Below are positions 25,374 to 37,621 of a DNA stretch of 64,000 bases, piece after piece. The DNA is from Onchocerca volvulus (lineage: Eukaryota; Nematoda; Chromadorea; Rhabditida; Onchocercidae). A program made the translations under genes and the position numbers. Location of the stretch: positions 8,941,609 through 9,005,608 of the forward strand of contig HG738137.1 in assembly GCA_000499405.2 (NCBI GenBank), written 5' to 3'. How positions within the stretch are numbered: position 1 is the first letter of the stretch; each line of letters opens with the position of its first letter. The notes below the pieces were generated by a model. That model was not told the origin of the DNA. It saw only the letters and a list, made by a program, of their open reading frames with translations, and ran no database searches.

Positions 25374-26776
25374 ATTTGTTCACTTTTAATGTTAAGATAA
25401 AATTTCCAAAAAATCCAAGTTTAACTGCAAACAAGAGTTTTTAATTTAGTTGCCCGTTCAAGTTCCATATAAAAGTTAAAATTTATTTGCAGCAATAGCA
25501 GTTCTTTATCCGTTTAAATAGTCAAAATAGGATTAAGCATTCAATTATTTAAGTAAACTATTATGAAACTTGACTGTCGAAAAAGAAATTTCACTACCTA
25601 TTACCCAAATTTGTGAAAGTATAATAATTAATCAATTTGTGCAAATCCAATAATTTATCTTACATTCGCTAAAATAACAGCAAACAAAATTCACGCCGGA
25701 TTCGCTTATTTTTTAGCAAATAATTGAACATAGGTGTAAAAGAAAAGTAGCTCGTTCGCTTAAAAGAAACTTTATGCAATGGTATCGATCGAATATTAAA
25801 ATATATATTCTACCTGTACTAATCTTATAATTTTCAGATCAGTAAGAGTAAGATATTTTTACTTATACTTTCATATACTATCCGCACAGCACATAATATT
25901 ATGAAATTTGATAAATATACTGATATATACTTTAATGATACAGATATTGATGCAATGGACAATAATTTGAATCCAATTTTATCGTGCAATGGAATTTGAT
26001 GCTGAACACGCAAAACATTATATCAAAAAAATTCGAGAAATTGAAAAAAAACTTGCTGAAAAAAAAAATCGGAAAGAAAGATAATATGACATTGAATGTG
26101 AAATATAAAAAATTCAGAAATCAATACTAAATGACTAATTAATCCACAGCATTTCATGGATATCAAATATGAAAAAACAATTTTGCTCTTCTTAAGTTAT
26201 ATTATGAAAAGAATTTTCAAGATAAATTAAAAAATGACTATATCAGTAATCAGTAAAGCAATCAATTACAGTTGAACTAATCCCCATTTCTATAGTATCA
26301 AGATTTAGTAGAAGTAAAATTAACACCTTTAATTGCCTGCCAATGAAGAAATTGAGATTCTTTAATCCTATATATAAGCTCAGTTATGAAATCAAAATAA
26401 AGCATATAAGATTGTATACAGATTGAAGTTAGTTTAATAAAAATCATCTGAGATTCAACACATTTCTCACTGCATTAATTCTATAAGTGTTTCCCAATGC
26501 TTTAAAGCTTGATTAGATTCGAGATGATTCAGATGTACTGTATATCGTAGATATACAGTAGTTGGAATATGTGAATATTGATTGATAAAAAATATCCAGC
26601 ATTAACGAATATCTTAGAAATAAGCAGTAAATGATATGAGATGGTACATGAAATACAAAACTCTGAAATGATACCTAACGAGTACCACAAAATAATTCAC
26701 ATGAATACAGACAGAAAAAAAAAAGAAGTGAAAGACAAAAAAAAAGACATTATCTGCAAAGAAATCATAAATGCGA
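25374..26776. other. Region between IER3IP1 and MAEA
   Basis: Mostly non-coding. One pair of overlapping short frames on the plus strand at 25901-26084 is listed separately. I see no further exons of either neighbour. Confidence 0.55.
25989..26084 (+). CDS. Unrecognised short charged open frame
   Basis: A 31-codon frame with a lysine/glutamate-rich helical composition (begins MEFDAEHAKHYIKKIREIEK and ends NRKER). A second short ATG frame (25901-25999, 32 codons, starting MKFDKYTDIYFNDTD) overlaps it by a few bases in another phase, so the pair could be one small gene broken by a frameshift. An acceptor-like ttttcag precedes it at about 25837. I do not recognise it, and chance is a real possibility. 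Confidence 0.2.
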   Translation: MEFDAEHAKHYIKKIREIEKKLAEKKNRKER

Positions 26777-29700
26777 TCAAAGAACAAAAACACGAAGAAG
26801 TTGATTAGCGGGATAAATTTCTCCCGTTCTCGGACAAACAATTTCATCTGATGCATTAAGCAACTTCTCAATCGAATTAGCACCATAAACGTAACCATTT
26901 GGTAGCATAAATGGTTCATTATCATCATCCATTGGTTCTCCCGAATAAGCACACATCAGCCTGCAAATAATATGCTTTATAAATAATATTCAAATAATAT
27001 GGTTTTTTCTTTTTTTTAAAAAACGACCCTAAAACACGACGATGCACATCCTCTGGAGCATTTAGGAAATCGAGATAATGCTGCCACATATTATCTAGTT
27101 GAAGAACAAATCAAAGACTGAATGAAACAAAATGAATTACTAATCTGTACCAACGCTTTTTTTGAGGAACCCAAGCAACAAAGGAGGAAGATTTTACAAA
27201 AGATATCTTGCTATCAAGTTGAATTATCATCCAGAAATAGGATATCTTTTGTTCAACAATTGTAGAAAGAAAAATAATGACTCATATCATTTTTATTTTC
27301 AAATAAAAGAAGCTCAGTATTTGAAATACTGTATATTAGTTTATCCTCCGATACTGTTCGTAAGCACATAATTTATAATTCAATATGACAATTCAATTGA
27401 TTGTTATTTCTCAAAAGAATAAAGAAAAAAATGAAAGCAAATTAGAATGAAGCATTCACGAAAATAGCATTTAAAAAATCGAATATACTCAACAACTTAC
27501 CTCGAATTAGAAACATGAGAGTGGGGTAAGTCTTCTGCAAGTTCGTACATATCAGGACGACAAGTTGGGCAGCGAGAGTCTGGATCCGGATGACATTGTG
27601 GACTTTTGTAAGCTGATAATCCCATACATAAGCAAGCGTTAAAAGATGAATAATCCATGAGCTAAATAAATGAAATACAAGCAATAATAACATAAATATC
27701 ACATGGTGAAAGAAACAACAATTCTGTAATTTATTTCTCAATAGTTCAATTTTTTTTTTCTTGATAATCATCACAGCATTATTAAGTTTAGCAGCAGTTG
27801 AATAATCTAGTCTTACCAGTATCGTATATTTAGAATTTTTGTGTCTAATTCGATAACAACTTCCATAATTATTAAAGCATCTTCTGTTATGCTATGAAAA
27901 CTGTTTGAAATAACTAACTTTATATACACGGGCATTTTCATGTTTGAACAGTTCAATCAGCTGATCCCAGCGCTTTTCACTAAAATATTCAGTATAAGCA
28001 CGACTTTTAGATGGAATTCCGAAACCAATGAGACCCATAACCTTAAAGAGGGAAAATTAGAAACATAAAAAAAACGATGACTTCGCACCATTTAATAGAA
28101 TAATTGACTTGAAAACAATTTGATGCAGCATTTCATTTCGAAATGTGCAAATATAATTTCGAAAATATCAGTCGCAATAATGTGAAATAATTAAATAAAT
28201 TCTTAATAGAAAAGAAATTTAGCATTACTTTAAGCAAATATTAGTAATGTATTACTTTAAGGAAATATTGGTAATACGAAAAATCACAGATTATCGAATA
28301 CTGGATATGAAAAATTTTAAAAGAATGAGCTGTAAAGTTTCATTTAAACTGATTATATTCCACTCTCCCTATTCGCCAAACTAATCATTCTCCAAGAATT
28401 CCTATCTAAATTTTAGCAGCGTCAAAGTTGAAGGGTAATGGAATTCTTCCGTCATTTCTCCTTGTCTTCTCTCAGCATTGTGTAAGCATAAAAATAGATT
28501 CTGCAATCTCATTCGACAGAAAAATATAATGGCTTACTTTTACGACTTGTTCGCTCCATTGATCTTTCGGCAAGTTGGCCAGAAATTTCCTGGCATAATG
28601 CACAGCTTCTAAACGTTCACCTAAAATATCAGTCTTTTTTCTTTTCATGGATCCAATAAATTACATATGTAAATATGTAATTCAAAGCTGCTGCAATTCC
28701 TATGATAGAGTAATTTAGAATTTTTTTGAAATATTTTGCAAATTCGCAATTCAGATAAAGTCTATAACTAAGACCAGCAAAAATAAGAACTACAAAAAAA
28801 AAAACTTACCTCGTCGTACTAATTCAATACAATCTTGCAAGCGAACCATGGTTTCAAGGGTGCTTTTCAAACGACGTAACTTCGATCTATTATCAGCAAT
28901 CCATTCTAAGCATCGGTCGGTTTCATGACGCGATAAGCTATCTTCTACCTGCAAAACTTTCGTAAAAATACAACAAATATCGGTTTCATGATACACCAAA
29001 TTATTCTTATCTGAAAAATTAAATTAAACATTATTAGTTAAATAAGGGCATTAAGCAGTATCGGATCAGAAACTAGAAAGATTCTACTACCTGCTTCGCT
29101 ATCATGAAAACGGTTTTATTACACATATCTTCCACATTCGCCTGTTCCGCTAATTTTTGAGCAGTTTCGAAATAACCTGAGCGTAGCAAATAATCGATAA
29201 TCAAGCGACTGATGCGCTGACTACGCCAAGTCTCCTGTTTCAAAGCATCTGTCGTGTTAGCCTGAAAATAAGTATTACCATTCCTTAATTCGGAACATCT
29301 ACTAACTGATGTATCGGAATCTGCCTAATGTACAGTACGAACTAGTACCAACATCAACAACTATTTATCCCATATTATTTCATTTCTGACTATCCATTTC
29401 GGAAATATGCTTATTCAATGAAAGAATTTGGTCATTTTTTGAGTATCCAAAATCCGTGATTTTACTTTTCACATGGTGTTCTGCACGCATATTTTTTTCG
29501 CGAGTGTTTTAACAAATCCCAAATTAGCATATGCTATCAACACAGTATTTAGTACATGCACAATATGAGAAAGAAAATAAAAAACACAGGTTAGACTGTT
29601 AAAAGTAGGTCATTTTGTAATCAGTCTTAAAAGCAATCCTTCGTCTTTGATATATGTTGTCCTTTCGTTAATTTCATCTCATTCTTTTTCACTTTCAGTG

Positions 29701-30644
29701 CTACTTATAAAACGATAGTGGTTTAGAAATTAATGAACCTGTTGTAGATATTTGACTCGTGTATTTAAGAGATCAATCAATTCCATTTCTTCATCAGTGA
29801 TTTGTTTGAATGTACTAAAGAGTTCATCAAAGCGTCCAAAGTAAGTATCCATTTTTTCTTTAACCTGCAATTCCAAAATTTTGGAGAAAATCAGATAGTA
29901 AATAGTAAAAGTCTGCGCTACATATAAATAACTATCAACAAAATGAAGATTTGAAAAAATCCACCGATTTATCGTCTTTTCTGCTATTATTCTATCAACT
30001 TTCAATTTACCTATAAATAATTCATTTTCTTTTATAATACAGGTGAAAAGATCCTTGCTGATTTTTGAGTTTATTCCATACGAAATCAAAAAGAAAGACC
30101 TTTCCAGCAGAGATGCATTGAGACACATTGAAATGTAAGATTAAACTAAACACTTCGGAATGCTTCCCATCAATCAAGAGGCTTAGAAATAAACGTTAAT
30201 GAATTATCTCAGCAAAAATGTTATTGTTTTCATAAAAATGGAATGTATAAAAGTTACGAGTAAATAAAAGAATTAAAAAACTTACTTCACGTTTATAAAT
30301 AGGTCTAGTTCCGTCACTTTTCATAGCTTTTGCTACCAAATCAGCACTTTCCTTCAGCAAATGATTATTTTTTTCCATTGTTTTTTGCGATGAACGAAAT
30401 CGTTTATTGAACAATTCATATGGTACTTTTAGTGATGTATATTCGAGAGCTGTGATTTCATCAGGTTTCAGTGGTTCTGAACTTTGGGCTAAATATACAA
30501 ATTTGTTATTTTGAAATTAGAAAATATGAAAAATAAATACTTTTCCATATTACTTATATAAATTTATATATGATAAAAATAAATTAATTTCAACAAAGTA
30601 TTACGTGAGCTTGAATCTTGCGATGGTGAACTGGAAGACATCAT
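26777..30644 (-). CDS. MAEA: MAEA/Gid9-type subunit of the CTLH E3 ubiquitin ligase
   Basis: Nine exons on the minus strand: 30644-30605, 30488-30286, 29864-29739, 29261-29091, 28948-28810, 28620-28538, 28041-27919, 27661-27501 and 26960-26777. All phases agree, giving 409 residues (human MAEA 396). In the CTLH/GID complex this subunit pairs with RMND5 to form the catalytic RING heterodimer. Seen in order: LEYTSLKVPYELFNKRFR (about 30-47), matching the family N-terminus; a LisH motif around LIIDYLLRSGYFETAQKLAE (143-162); a CTLH region from about 178 with ETDRCLEWIADNRSKLRR; a CRA region; and an atypical RING with CPTC, the S-N-S-R-L-M-C-x-Y-S-G-E segment, MLPNGYVYG and CPRTGEIY near the end. 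The start could be either of two adjacent ATG codons. Nothing looks broken. Confidence 0.97.
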
Positions 30645-32139
30645 GAATTTCCTTTCCTTTAATGAATATACGTTCTCGTTTTTCAGTTCTAGCCAAAAAC
30701 ACCAAACACCTGTAAATAATCGTTAATATTAACTTTGTAAATTATAAACAAATGACGAGGATAAAAAAAAAAAAAAAAAAAACAGAGTGTCTTTAATTAA
30801 TCTCGTAGATATAATTTATTCTCTTAAAATTTTGAAGTGAATATTATAAAATGGTACTTGACATTTGCGTGATAACTATTCGTATATCTCGGGAAAACTA
30901 CTAAATCTAGACAATTCATTATCGGATTCGGAAAAGGATATTTCGAAAAATCGGAAAACGGAAAAGTATAATATGATAGTTCGGCAAAAGAGATTCAAAT
31001 TTTCGAAAAAGTTATTGTGAATATAACAAGTAAATAATTAAATGGAATTATTATCACGTAATGCTTCTTTCGGTGAAAATTAAGTAACAATGATGTGACG
31101 TCAAATCCCGTCCCTCCCTACTGGATGCTTTCAGGACAACAGATCAAACATCAGAAAAAACCGAGAATCGCAATCAGTGCAACTAATGTATCCGTAATCA
31201 GAAGTCCTTGCTTATATAAGATTCTGAGTGGAAAAATCTGGAACACACTGGATGCAGATTTTTGTTTTAAAAATCATGATATTTGATGCAGCAAAATAGT
31301 TGCATTATATTTTACGGTGGTAATAATTTACTTGCAAATATATTCATATAAAATGTCACGTAGGATAATATTTCTACACGTAAGACAAATAAATAGATAG
31401 AACGTCACGGATGTCACGTAGAATAATATTTTTACACGTAGGATAAATGAATAGTACACTTCATAGATACCGGGAGAATACGTGTACTCTCACAAACGAG
31501 CACTTACCAATAATTTTTCTTTGCTATGCGGAATTCAAATTAAATAGCATTTCCAATATTAATAAGAGACATTCATATTTGATCTGATATAATAATTGGA
31601 TCAATCATTTAATATTTTGAATTTTATATCTCTTCTCTCCCTCTTTTTGTATGTAATTTAGAATATAATATTTTTTTTTAAAATGTATTCCAACATGCAT
31701 GATTCTTTTTTTCCACAAAAAATTTTTATAAAAATGAAAAAAAAGATTTTGTATTTTGAAAAAAAAGTTTTTTGTTTTTTTATAAAAATATAAAAAAATT
31801 ATGAATATAGAAATGTAAAAGTTGTAAAAAATTATAAAAATTACATTTTTAAGTTTTTGTCACTAATCATTATTTCATATATTAACATATTTTCTAACCC
31901 AATATTGATTAGATAAATGCTATGGGAATTTGTAAATAAGTATGAGAAAGAAAATTGTTAATTAATTAATTTGCTAAAAAGTTGAAATATTTCAATTATG
32001 TTTAGATCTAAAAAATGCTGTCAAATTTATATAATAATATTTTTTAATTCCCAATTTTGCACAATAATAGTTTGAAAAGGATTATTACAATAATTGAACA
32101 TTTAAATAATTTAAGCTTATTATTTAATTACTAATTTAT
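30645..32139. other. Upstream region of MAEA, mostly non-coding
   Basis: This probably holds the MAEA promoter. The 63-codon frame at 31095 is not supported by splice partners. A short tandem repeat at 31353-31455 is listed separately. The part from 31640 to 32130 is low-complexity A/T sequence. Confidence 0.55.
31353..31455. repeat. Two-unit diverged tandem repeat, 58-bp period
   Basis: ATGTCACGTAGGATAATATT at 31353 recurs at 31411 in slightly altered form (ATGTCACGTAGAATAATATT); similarity runs on through TTTCTACACGTA/TTTTTACACGTA and a following AGATAAAT-like stretch. It lies about 700 bp upstream of the MAEA start. Confidence 0.8.
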
Positions 32140-32750
32140 TCCAGTTCCTTGATTGTCGATTTGCTACTATTGCTGCGTCGATCTATGTCGTTACAAAACT
32201 GTCGTTATGTCGGTGTAGAAATTCTGAACTGAACTGTTTGGGAAAAAATGCGGTGGGATTTAAAAAAAAAAAAATAAAAATTTGTTAAAGTTTACTCACC
32301 CTAAGAAATTCTTTCGGTCTTTTTCCGTTTCTTGTTTTTTTTTGCATTTTTTGTTTGCTTATGTTTTGTTTTCATTTTTTTTTCTTTTTTTGAGTACATT
32401 AAGTTTGTTGAACTTGAATTGTTCTCGAACCTGAATTGATTCTGTTCCAAAATCCGAACTTTTTAAATCCTTTCGGGACTTTTCTTCTTTTCCTCATCAC
32501 CAAATGTCGCCTTATACTTGGTTGATATCATTTTGTTTATCTGTTAATCGAAGTATTTTGGCGGGAAACATGTTTTTTCTTATGGAGACGTGAAAAAAAA
32601 AAAATAGTAGAGATGTCTATATAAAAACAAACGCCTATTCGGATGCAAGGTTTTGTCAAAATTTGAAAGCAATCAGTAAAGAACTTTCAGAGATTTAAGG
32701 CTGTTAACGGCGAATATTAAAACTTTTATTTATATGGATGATGTCCATGA
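32140..32750. mobile_element. Small non-autonomous derivative of the Helitron-type element
   Basis: Two blocks are shared with the larger copies. The block at 32145-32600 resembles 59970-60070 and, in reverse orientation, 9165-9380. A right terminal block at 32620-32745 (TATTCGGATGCAAGGTTTTG then TCAAAATTTGAAAGCAATC) matches the ends at 61210-61310, 54020-54095 and 9655-9775. No helicase sequence is left. I do not see the matching inverted copy at its left end. Confidence 0.7.
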
Positions 32751-33295
32751 TAATTGTGATTAACGTATTCTCTACTGTATTGTACGCAGAAATACGTGAT
32801 TTACGTAAGATTATCAAAAACGGGGATCTGTACTGTAATGTATTGATGAATGTTCTTCTAGTACGCGATTTACGTGGAAAACTAAAAGCGGTATTGTAAT
32901 ATATTAACAGATATTTTCTTGAACGTAAAACTTGATTTAATCATTTTAGCTTATGCAAATTATTCAGATCATATGAAATTAAAGCATTCAGTCATATCTT
33001 GAACTATAAATAATTCCATAAAACTTTACTCAGTTCGTGAAATAAATTGACAGAATTCGTTATTTTTTGTGAAAATTTGATACTAAGCCTCATGCTTGTA
33101 GCTATGGCGACCAAATTTAACTTCTCTAAGCGACGAAAGATTCTGCAAAGCCTTAATCACAGCATTCATCTTCGCCAATTTATCCATTTTTAGCATATTC
33201 TTTGAAATTATCACTTTTTTTCTAGACGATAAAATTCATTTATTTAAGCATTTCAATAAGTCTTCTTTTTTTTAAATTTTTTCCAAATTTTTCAG

Positions 33296-35780
33296 ATGAC
33301 CACTGCACGCGTGGAATACGTTTTGCAAGAAGATATCGTTGCTAATATTTTACGAAATCATGCTGGAAATGCTAATTTAAAAACAACAATTATTTTGCTT
33401 GGATTGTTTGCCACTTTATCCGCTTCATTCAATATTATCCTACTGACTACTATACTTTTAAGGTTTGTATTTTCAAATTTTACTGCAAAATTTCCGATAA
33501 AAATATAAATTTTACTTAAAACAAGATGGTCAAATTTATATTAGATCAAATATATGAATCTAGAAAATCATGAAATCATTTTTATAGATTAAAACATCAG
33601 TATTCATCAGAATCCTATCAATCAATTTATTTGTTGTTATTCAAGTTATTCAGATATTTATTCAGGTTCTTTTCGTGAACAAAAAAGAGATAAGCTTGGT
33701 TGTTTGGCTTAATTTAGGATTACAAAAAGAGCAATAGATGGTAATGTGATAATATATTTGAAATATGTAATAGGGTATGACGAATTGACAAGATGTAATC
33801 AGTGTTTTTGCTTATTTTTTATTTCTATGCCAAGAAAATTTTTGCCATCTTTCGGCATTATTAATTGATTATTTTTGCAGCCGAAAACTTCGCTCAGTTC
33901 AACTTTTCATATTATTTTGTAATTTGGCCATATTGAATATATTTGACATATTCTCCAGTATGTTCATTCCAATTTTGTTTATTATCAATGATAATTGGCT
34001 TTTCGATACAACACTTTGTCGTTTGAATGCAACTTTTGAGCAGGTAAATCTTGAGATATTTTGATAAAAGAATAAGAAATAATGAAAAATTATTGAAAAA
34101 TGTCCGGAATGCATTCCCCGACGTTTCACTTATCTCTAAATATCATGCTTTAATTTGATCGCTAAAGTTTTTAACATTATCCTAATCAATAATCACACAT
34201 CGTTTTAAAATTGTTTACATTGATTATATTAGACATTTGACTGAAGCTAGAAATTTGAAAATCGATGACGATCGAATACTAAATTATTGTAACAACTGAC
34301 TAAAACCTAATTTTTTCATAATATTCACCTTTTGGTCTTCATTATCCAAGACATCGATCATCATTCAAATATTTTAGGAAAAAAATTTGAGATTAAAATT
34401 ACCGAACAGCAGATAAATTAGAATGTAGCATTATAATAAATACAGTATGATGTGTGGATACAATAAAAGAATGAAAGAAATGCAATGATAAGCTTTTATA
34501 GCATTTTTATTGCCATCAATTTTTTTTTTTGAAAATTTTATATAATTAGAAATATATTATTTCTAATTAGGAAATGTATAATTAGATATGGTATAAAGTT
34601 GAAATATTATCATCCATAACTTTTCTCGATTTTGATCTATTAATATCCTGAATTCTATTTTAAGATTTCATGTTTAAAAACCTTTTTCAAGTTTCTATAC
34701 TATATTATAGCTTTTTTGTTTTTTTGGTATTTTCAACCATTTTTTTCATTTCATTTTTTTATTATTTCAATTTTATTCCATACCTAATTATGTATTTGCA
34801 GCTAACTTGCATAAAGATACCAAAATATAATTGCATTAAAAGCATATCTAAGTTTATTTATATAATTTTAATTAATAACAAAATATAGTACTGAAACTAT
34901 GATATTGCAGTTTATTAGTATGGAATTGCTAATGAGTATAATGCTGATGGCTATAGAACACACAGTCAAATCATTTTTTCCAAATCAGTTAATTTTCAAA
35001 AATTGGCGAACATTAGCCTATATTATTGTTTTATGGATAATAAGTATTTGTTTAGCTGTACCTATACTTACACGTAATATACCTGTCAAACCTTCCGAAT
35101 TTTGGTATAATTGTAGTGTCGACAGGTTGGCTTTTTCAATTAATTCTTGATTTTAATTGTAGCTAAAGTATAATAAAACCGTATTCGTTTTGCAAACCTT
35201 TTTGGATTTTTATTAAATCAAAGCTTTTCAAGATTTAAGTCTTACTAATATATCGGATCCTTTCTTTTCAGATATTTAGGCCTTATTGTTGTACCAAATC
35301 CCTTCTTTCTTTGTTTAAATTTAATACACCAAATCATTTCAGGATTGAATCTTATTACTATTCTTTTATTTCAGTGTTTTATTCTTTTCTTTTCCAGGAC
35401 TAGAAGATAATACAGTAATGAACCAGGCTAACCTTTCTTGTACTTAGCAGATATTTTTTTCTGGATTTCCTGATTTGTTGACATATGAGAGAATTAAGAT
35501 GAAAAAAAGAATGAAAAATTATGCAAATCCCAGAGAATAAATGCAAATTACAGCAAGTTTACGAGCAATTATCACCTTTAATTATTCTGATAAAATTTCA
35601 TGTGATTAGCAAGAAGAGAATTTAGCTATCAGATGAGATTGATCTTTTTATTTATCACTTTAAATAAATATTTTTCTCTATTTTTCTTTCCACAATTTAG
35701 AGATAATACCTATATTATTGTTCTACTTTATATTATTATACATTATCATATTACTGCATTTTCGCGGAAGATTCTTGCGA

Positions 35781-35821
<41 letters not shown>

Positions 35822-37527
35822 AAATATAATGTAGATTAAACTATAATCTACTTAACATATTTCAGGACTATTTTTTTACTTATTTCATGACTTTCTTTTT
35901 ACTTTTTAATTTTTTTTGACATGAATAATTATAAAAACTATGATTTTAAAAGATGCAAATATTTTGCAAATTTTAGGATTTTGGAAATTATTATAATAAA
36001 ATTTTAGAAATGATTGAAACTGAAACAAATCTGCAACTTAAATCATGTATCAAACTTTTTTTTCGGAAAGTTTACAAATATTTTCTAATTTATTCAAATT
36101 GAATTTAAATTGGATAAATTACGAAGTATTTGCAGATTTTCGGGAAATTTTTGATAAAATATAATTTGATCATTATAAGATGAGAAGGAAACTATTGACC
36201 CAATAAATAAACTTAATTATTGAATGTGAATGTAAAACTTGCAGCAAAGTCCCAATCTTATATCCGATAGTCTGTATATTTATTTATGGTACTTGTCTCG
36301 TTATTATATTGATTTGTTTCGCGGTGCTTTTGTCGCGTAATAATCATTACAAAAAACAATTATTATCGATGGAATCACGTGAAAGTTCAATATTAACTCT
36401 TGAAATTCATACTGATTATTTGAGCATTTCAAAACTTATTCTACTTCTTATTATTCTATTTATCCTATTTTATGGACCATATATTATATTAAATTTTTTC
36501 ATCCAGGTAATTTTCAGACAAAAAACAATTATTATCGATGGAATCACGTGAAAGTTCAATATTAACTCTTGAAATTCATACTGATTATTTGAGCATTTCA
36601 AAACTTATACTACTTCTTATTATTCTATTTATCCTATTTTATGGACCATATATTATATTAAATTTTTTCATCCAGGTAATTTTCAGACTTTTTACTCAAA
36701 TTAAAAAATTTTTTCTAAAAAAAAAAAATTATACATCTATAGTACTATTTTAATAATGTTTATTTTAATTGGACTCCTTTATGAATTATAACTTTTATTT
36801 TTATCATTTATCTTCACATCTAATAAGATTTCGTATTTTCATTTGTTTTTAAAAAAAAAAATAATTTTTTTAAAATACATTTTTTATCAATCAATTTTTC
36901 GATAATTCCTACATTTTTCCTATGGTGTAAAAAATACTTTGTGAAATGAATGAATAAACAATAACATATGATGAATTATTCAAATATCGTAGATAATGCC
37001 ATAAGTGTAATTTCTTTTTAGTTTGGATCTAATCAATGAATCTAATTTTATATTTAAATTAAGTAGTAATTTGAGTCTAATTCTCGGATATTTGAGTCTT
37101 ATTTTTCAAATGTAATTTAATCATTCTAATTCCAAATTTTTAAATGTAAATGAGTAAAATAATGATAATATTCAGATTAACAAATTTCGTTGTATTTCAG
37201 ATTCGAAATAGCGATGAGATATTGAAGGATAATTTTAGTTTTGAGGTACCACAGGATGCAGCGACAATTCTGCATTGGTTACGTTTAATGTATCCATTAT
37301 TGACACCAATCCTGGTAAAATATATTTCATTTTATCTATACTATCAAAAATTAATTTTTAATGATTTTAAATTGTTTTTGATTAATTACAGGTAATTATA
37401 GATATACGCATCATATGCTGAAATTTGGCTTAAAGTACGACAATGTATATTTTGTCTTAGATCAGAAGCAATTTCGATTGGAAATTATTCAGAGGCGCAA
37501 GGTTTTTCTAAGTCTAATTTTAATTAA
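33296..37527 (+). CDS. Divergent rhodopsin-like seven-helix GPCR
   Basis: Six exons: 33296-33462, 33881-34043, 34911-35125, 36245-36506, 37201-37314 and 37402-37527, in phase, for 348 residues. Seven hydrophobic helices are visible: TM1 ~28-54, TM2 ~62-91, TM3 ~103-126, TM4 ~143-164, TM5 ~185-210, TM6 ~242-269 and TM7 ~290-311. The extracellular W95..C102 pairs with C178 in loop 2, and W152 and P161 in TM4 fit the rhodopsin family. The DRY motif at the end of TM3 is replaced by E-H-T (126-128), TM6 has FYGP instead of CWxP, and TM7 has TPILIY instead of NPxxY. A CIFC pair follows in the tail. The acceptor tttttcag lies directly before ATG, so either the mRNA is trans-spliced there or an upstream exon is missed. 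Ligand unknown; a peptide or chemosensory receptor is possible. Exon 4 is followed by a partial duplicate (see repeat). Confidence 0.85.
35787..35819. repeat. 33-base A-run in GPCR intron 3
   Basis: An uninterrupted run of 33 A residues, the longest homopolymer I noticed in the window. It could be a retroposed poly-A remnant or slippage product, and its length is unlikely to be exact in the assembly. Confidence 0.9.
36351..36688 (+). repeat. 169-bp tandem duplication covering TM6 of the GPCR
   Basis: Bases 36351-36519 are repeated directly at 36520-36688 with one substitution (T in the first copy, A in the second, in the CTTATTCTAC/CTTATACTAC stretch). The unit includes the end of TM5 loop 3, all of TM6, the donor gtaatt and an adjacent ttttcag. 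Since 169 is not a multiple of three, reading through both copies shifts the frame. The second copy lacks the TM5 part of the exon but begins next to an acceptor-like ttttcag supplied by the end of the first copy. Confidence 0.95.
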
Positions 37528-37621
37528 TTTTTTATTGAGAAAATTTGTAGGATTTTAATTTTAATGAATTTTTCATTAAAAGAATTTGTAAAATTTTAAT
37601 TTTAATAAATCTTTCATTTAA
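37509..37621 (+). repeat. Imperfect tandem repeat after the GPCR stop, about 35-45 bp period
   Basis: Three diverged units built on TCTAATTTTAATTAATTTTT, then GATTTTAATTTTAATGAATT, then AATTTTAATTTTAATAAATC, each followed by an A-rich GAATTTGTA-like tail. The first unit overlaps the last codons and the stop of the receptor. Confidence 0.7.

Noticed and set aside
26614..26952. 112-codon minus-strand frame
   Set aside because: Out-of-frame shadow of the last MAEA exon; the real frame ends at 26777.
31095..31286. 63-codon plus-strand frame upstream of MAEA
   Set aside because: TTG/late start, no family, no splice partners; probably part of promoter or repeat DNA.
37315..37424. Alternative GPCR last exon from the acceptor at 37391, ending IIDIRIIC
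   Set aside because: The acceptor at 37401 keeps TM7 as TPILIYAS and gives a normal cytoplasmic tail with a cysteine pair.
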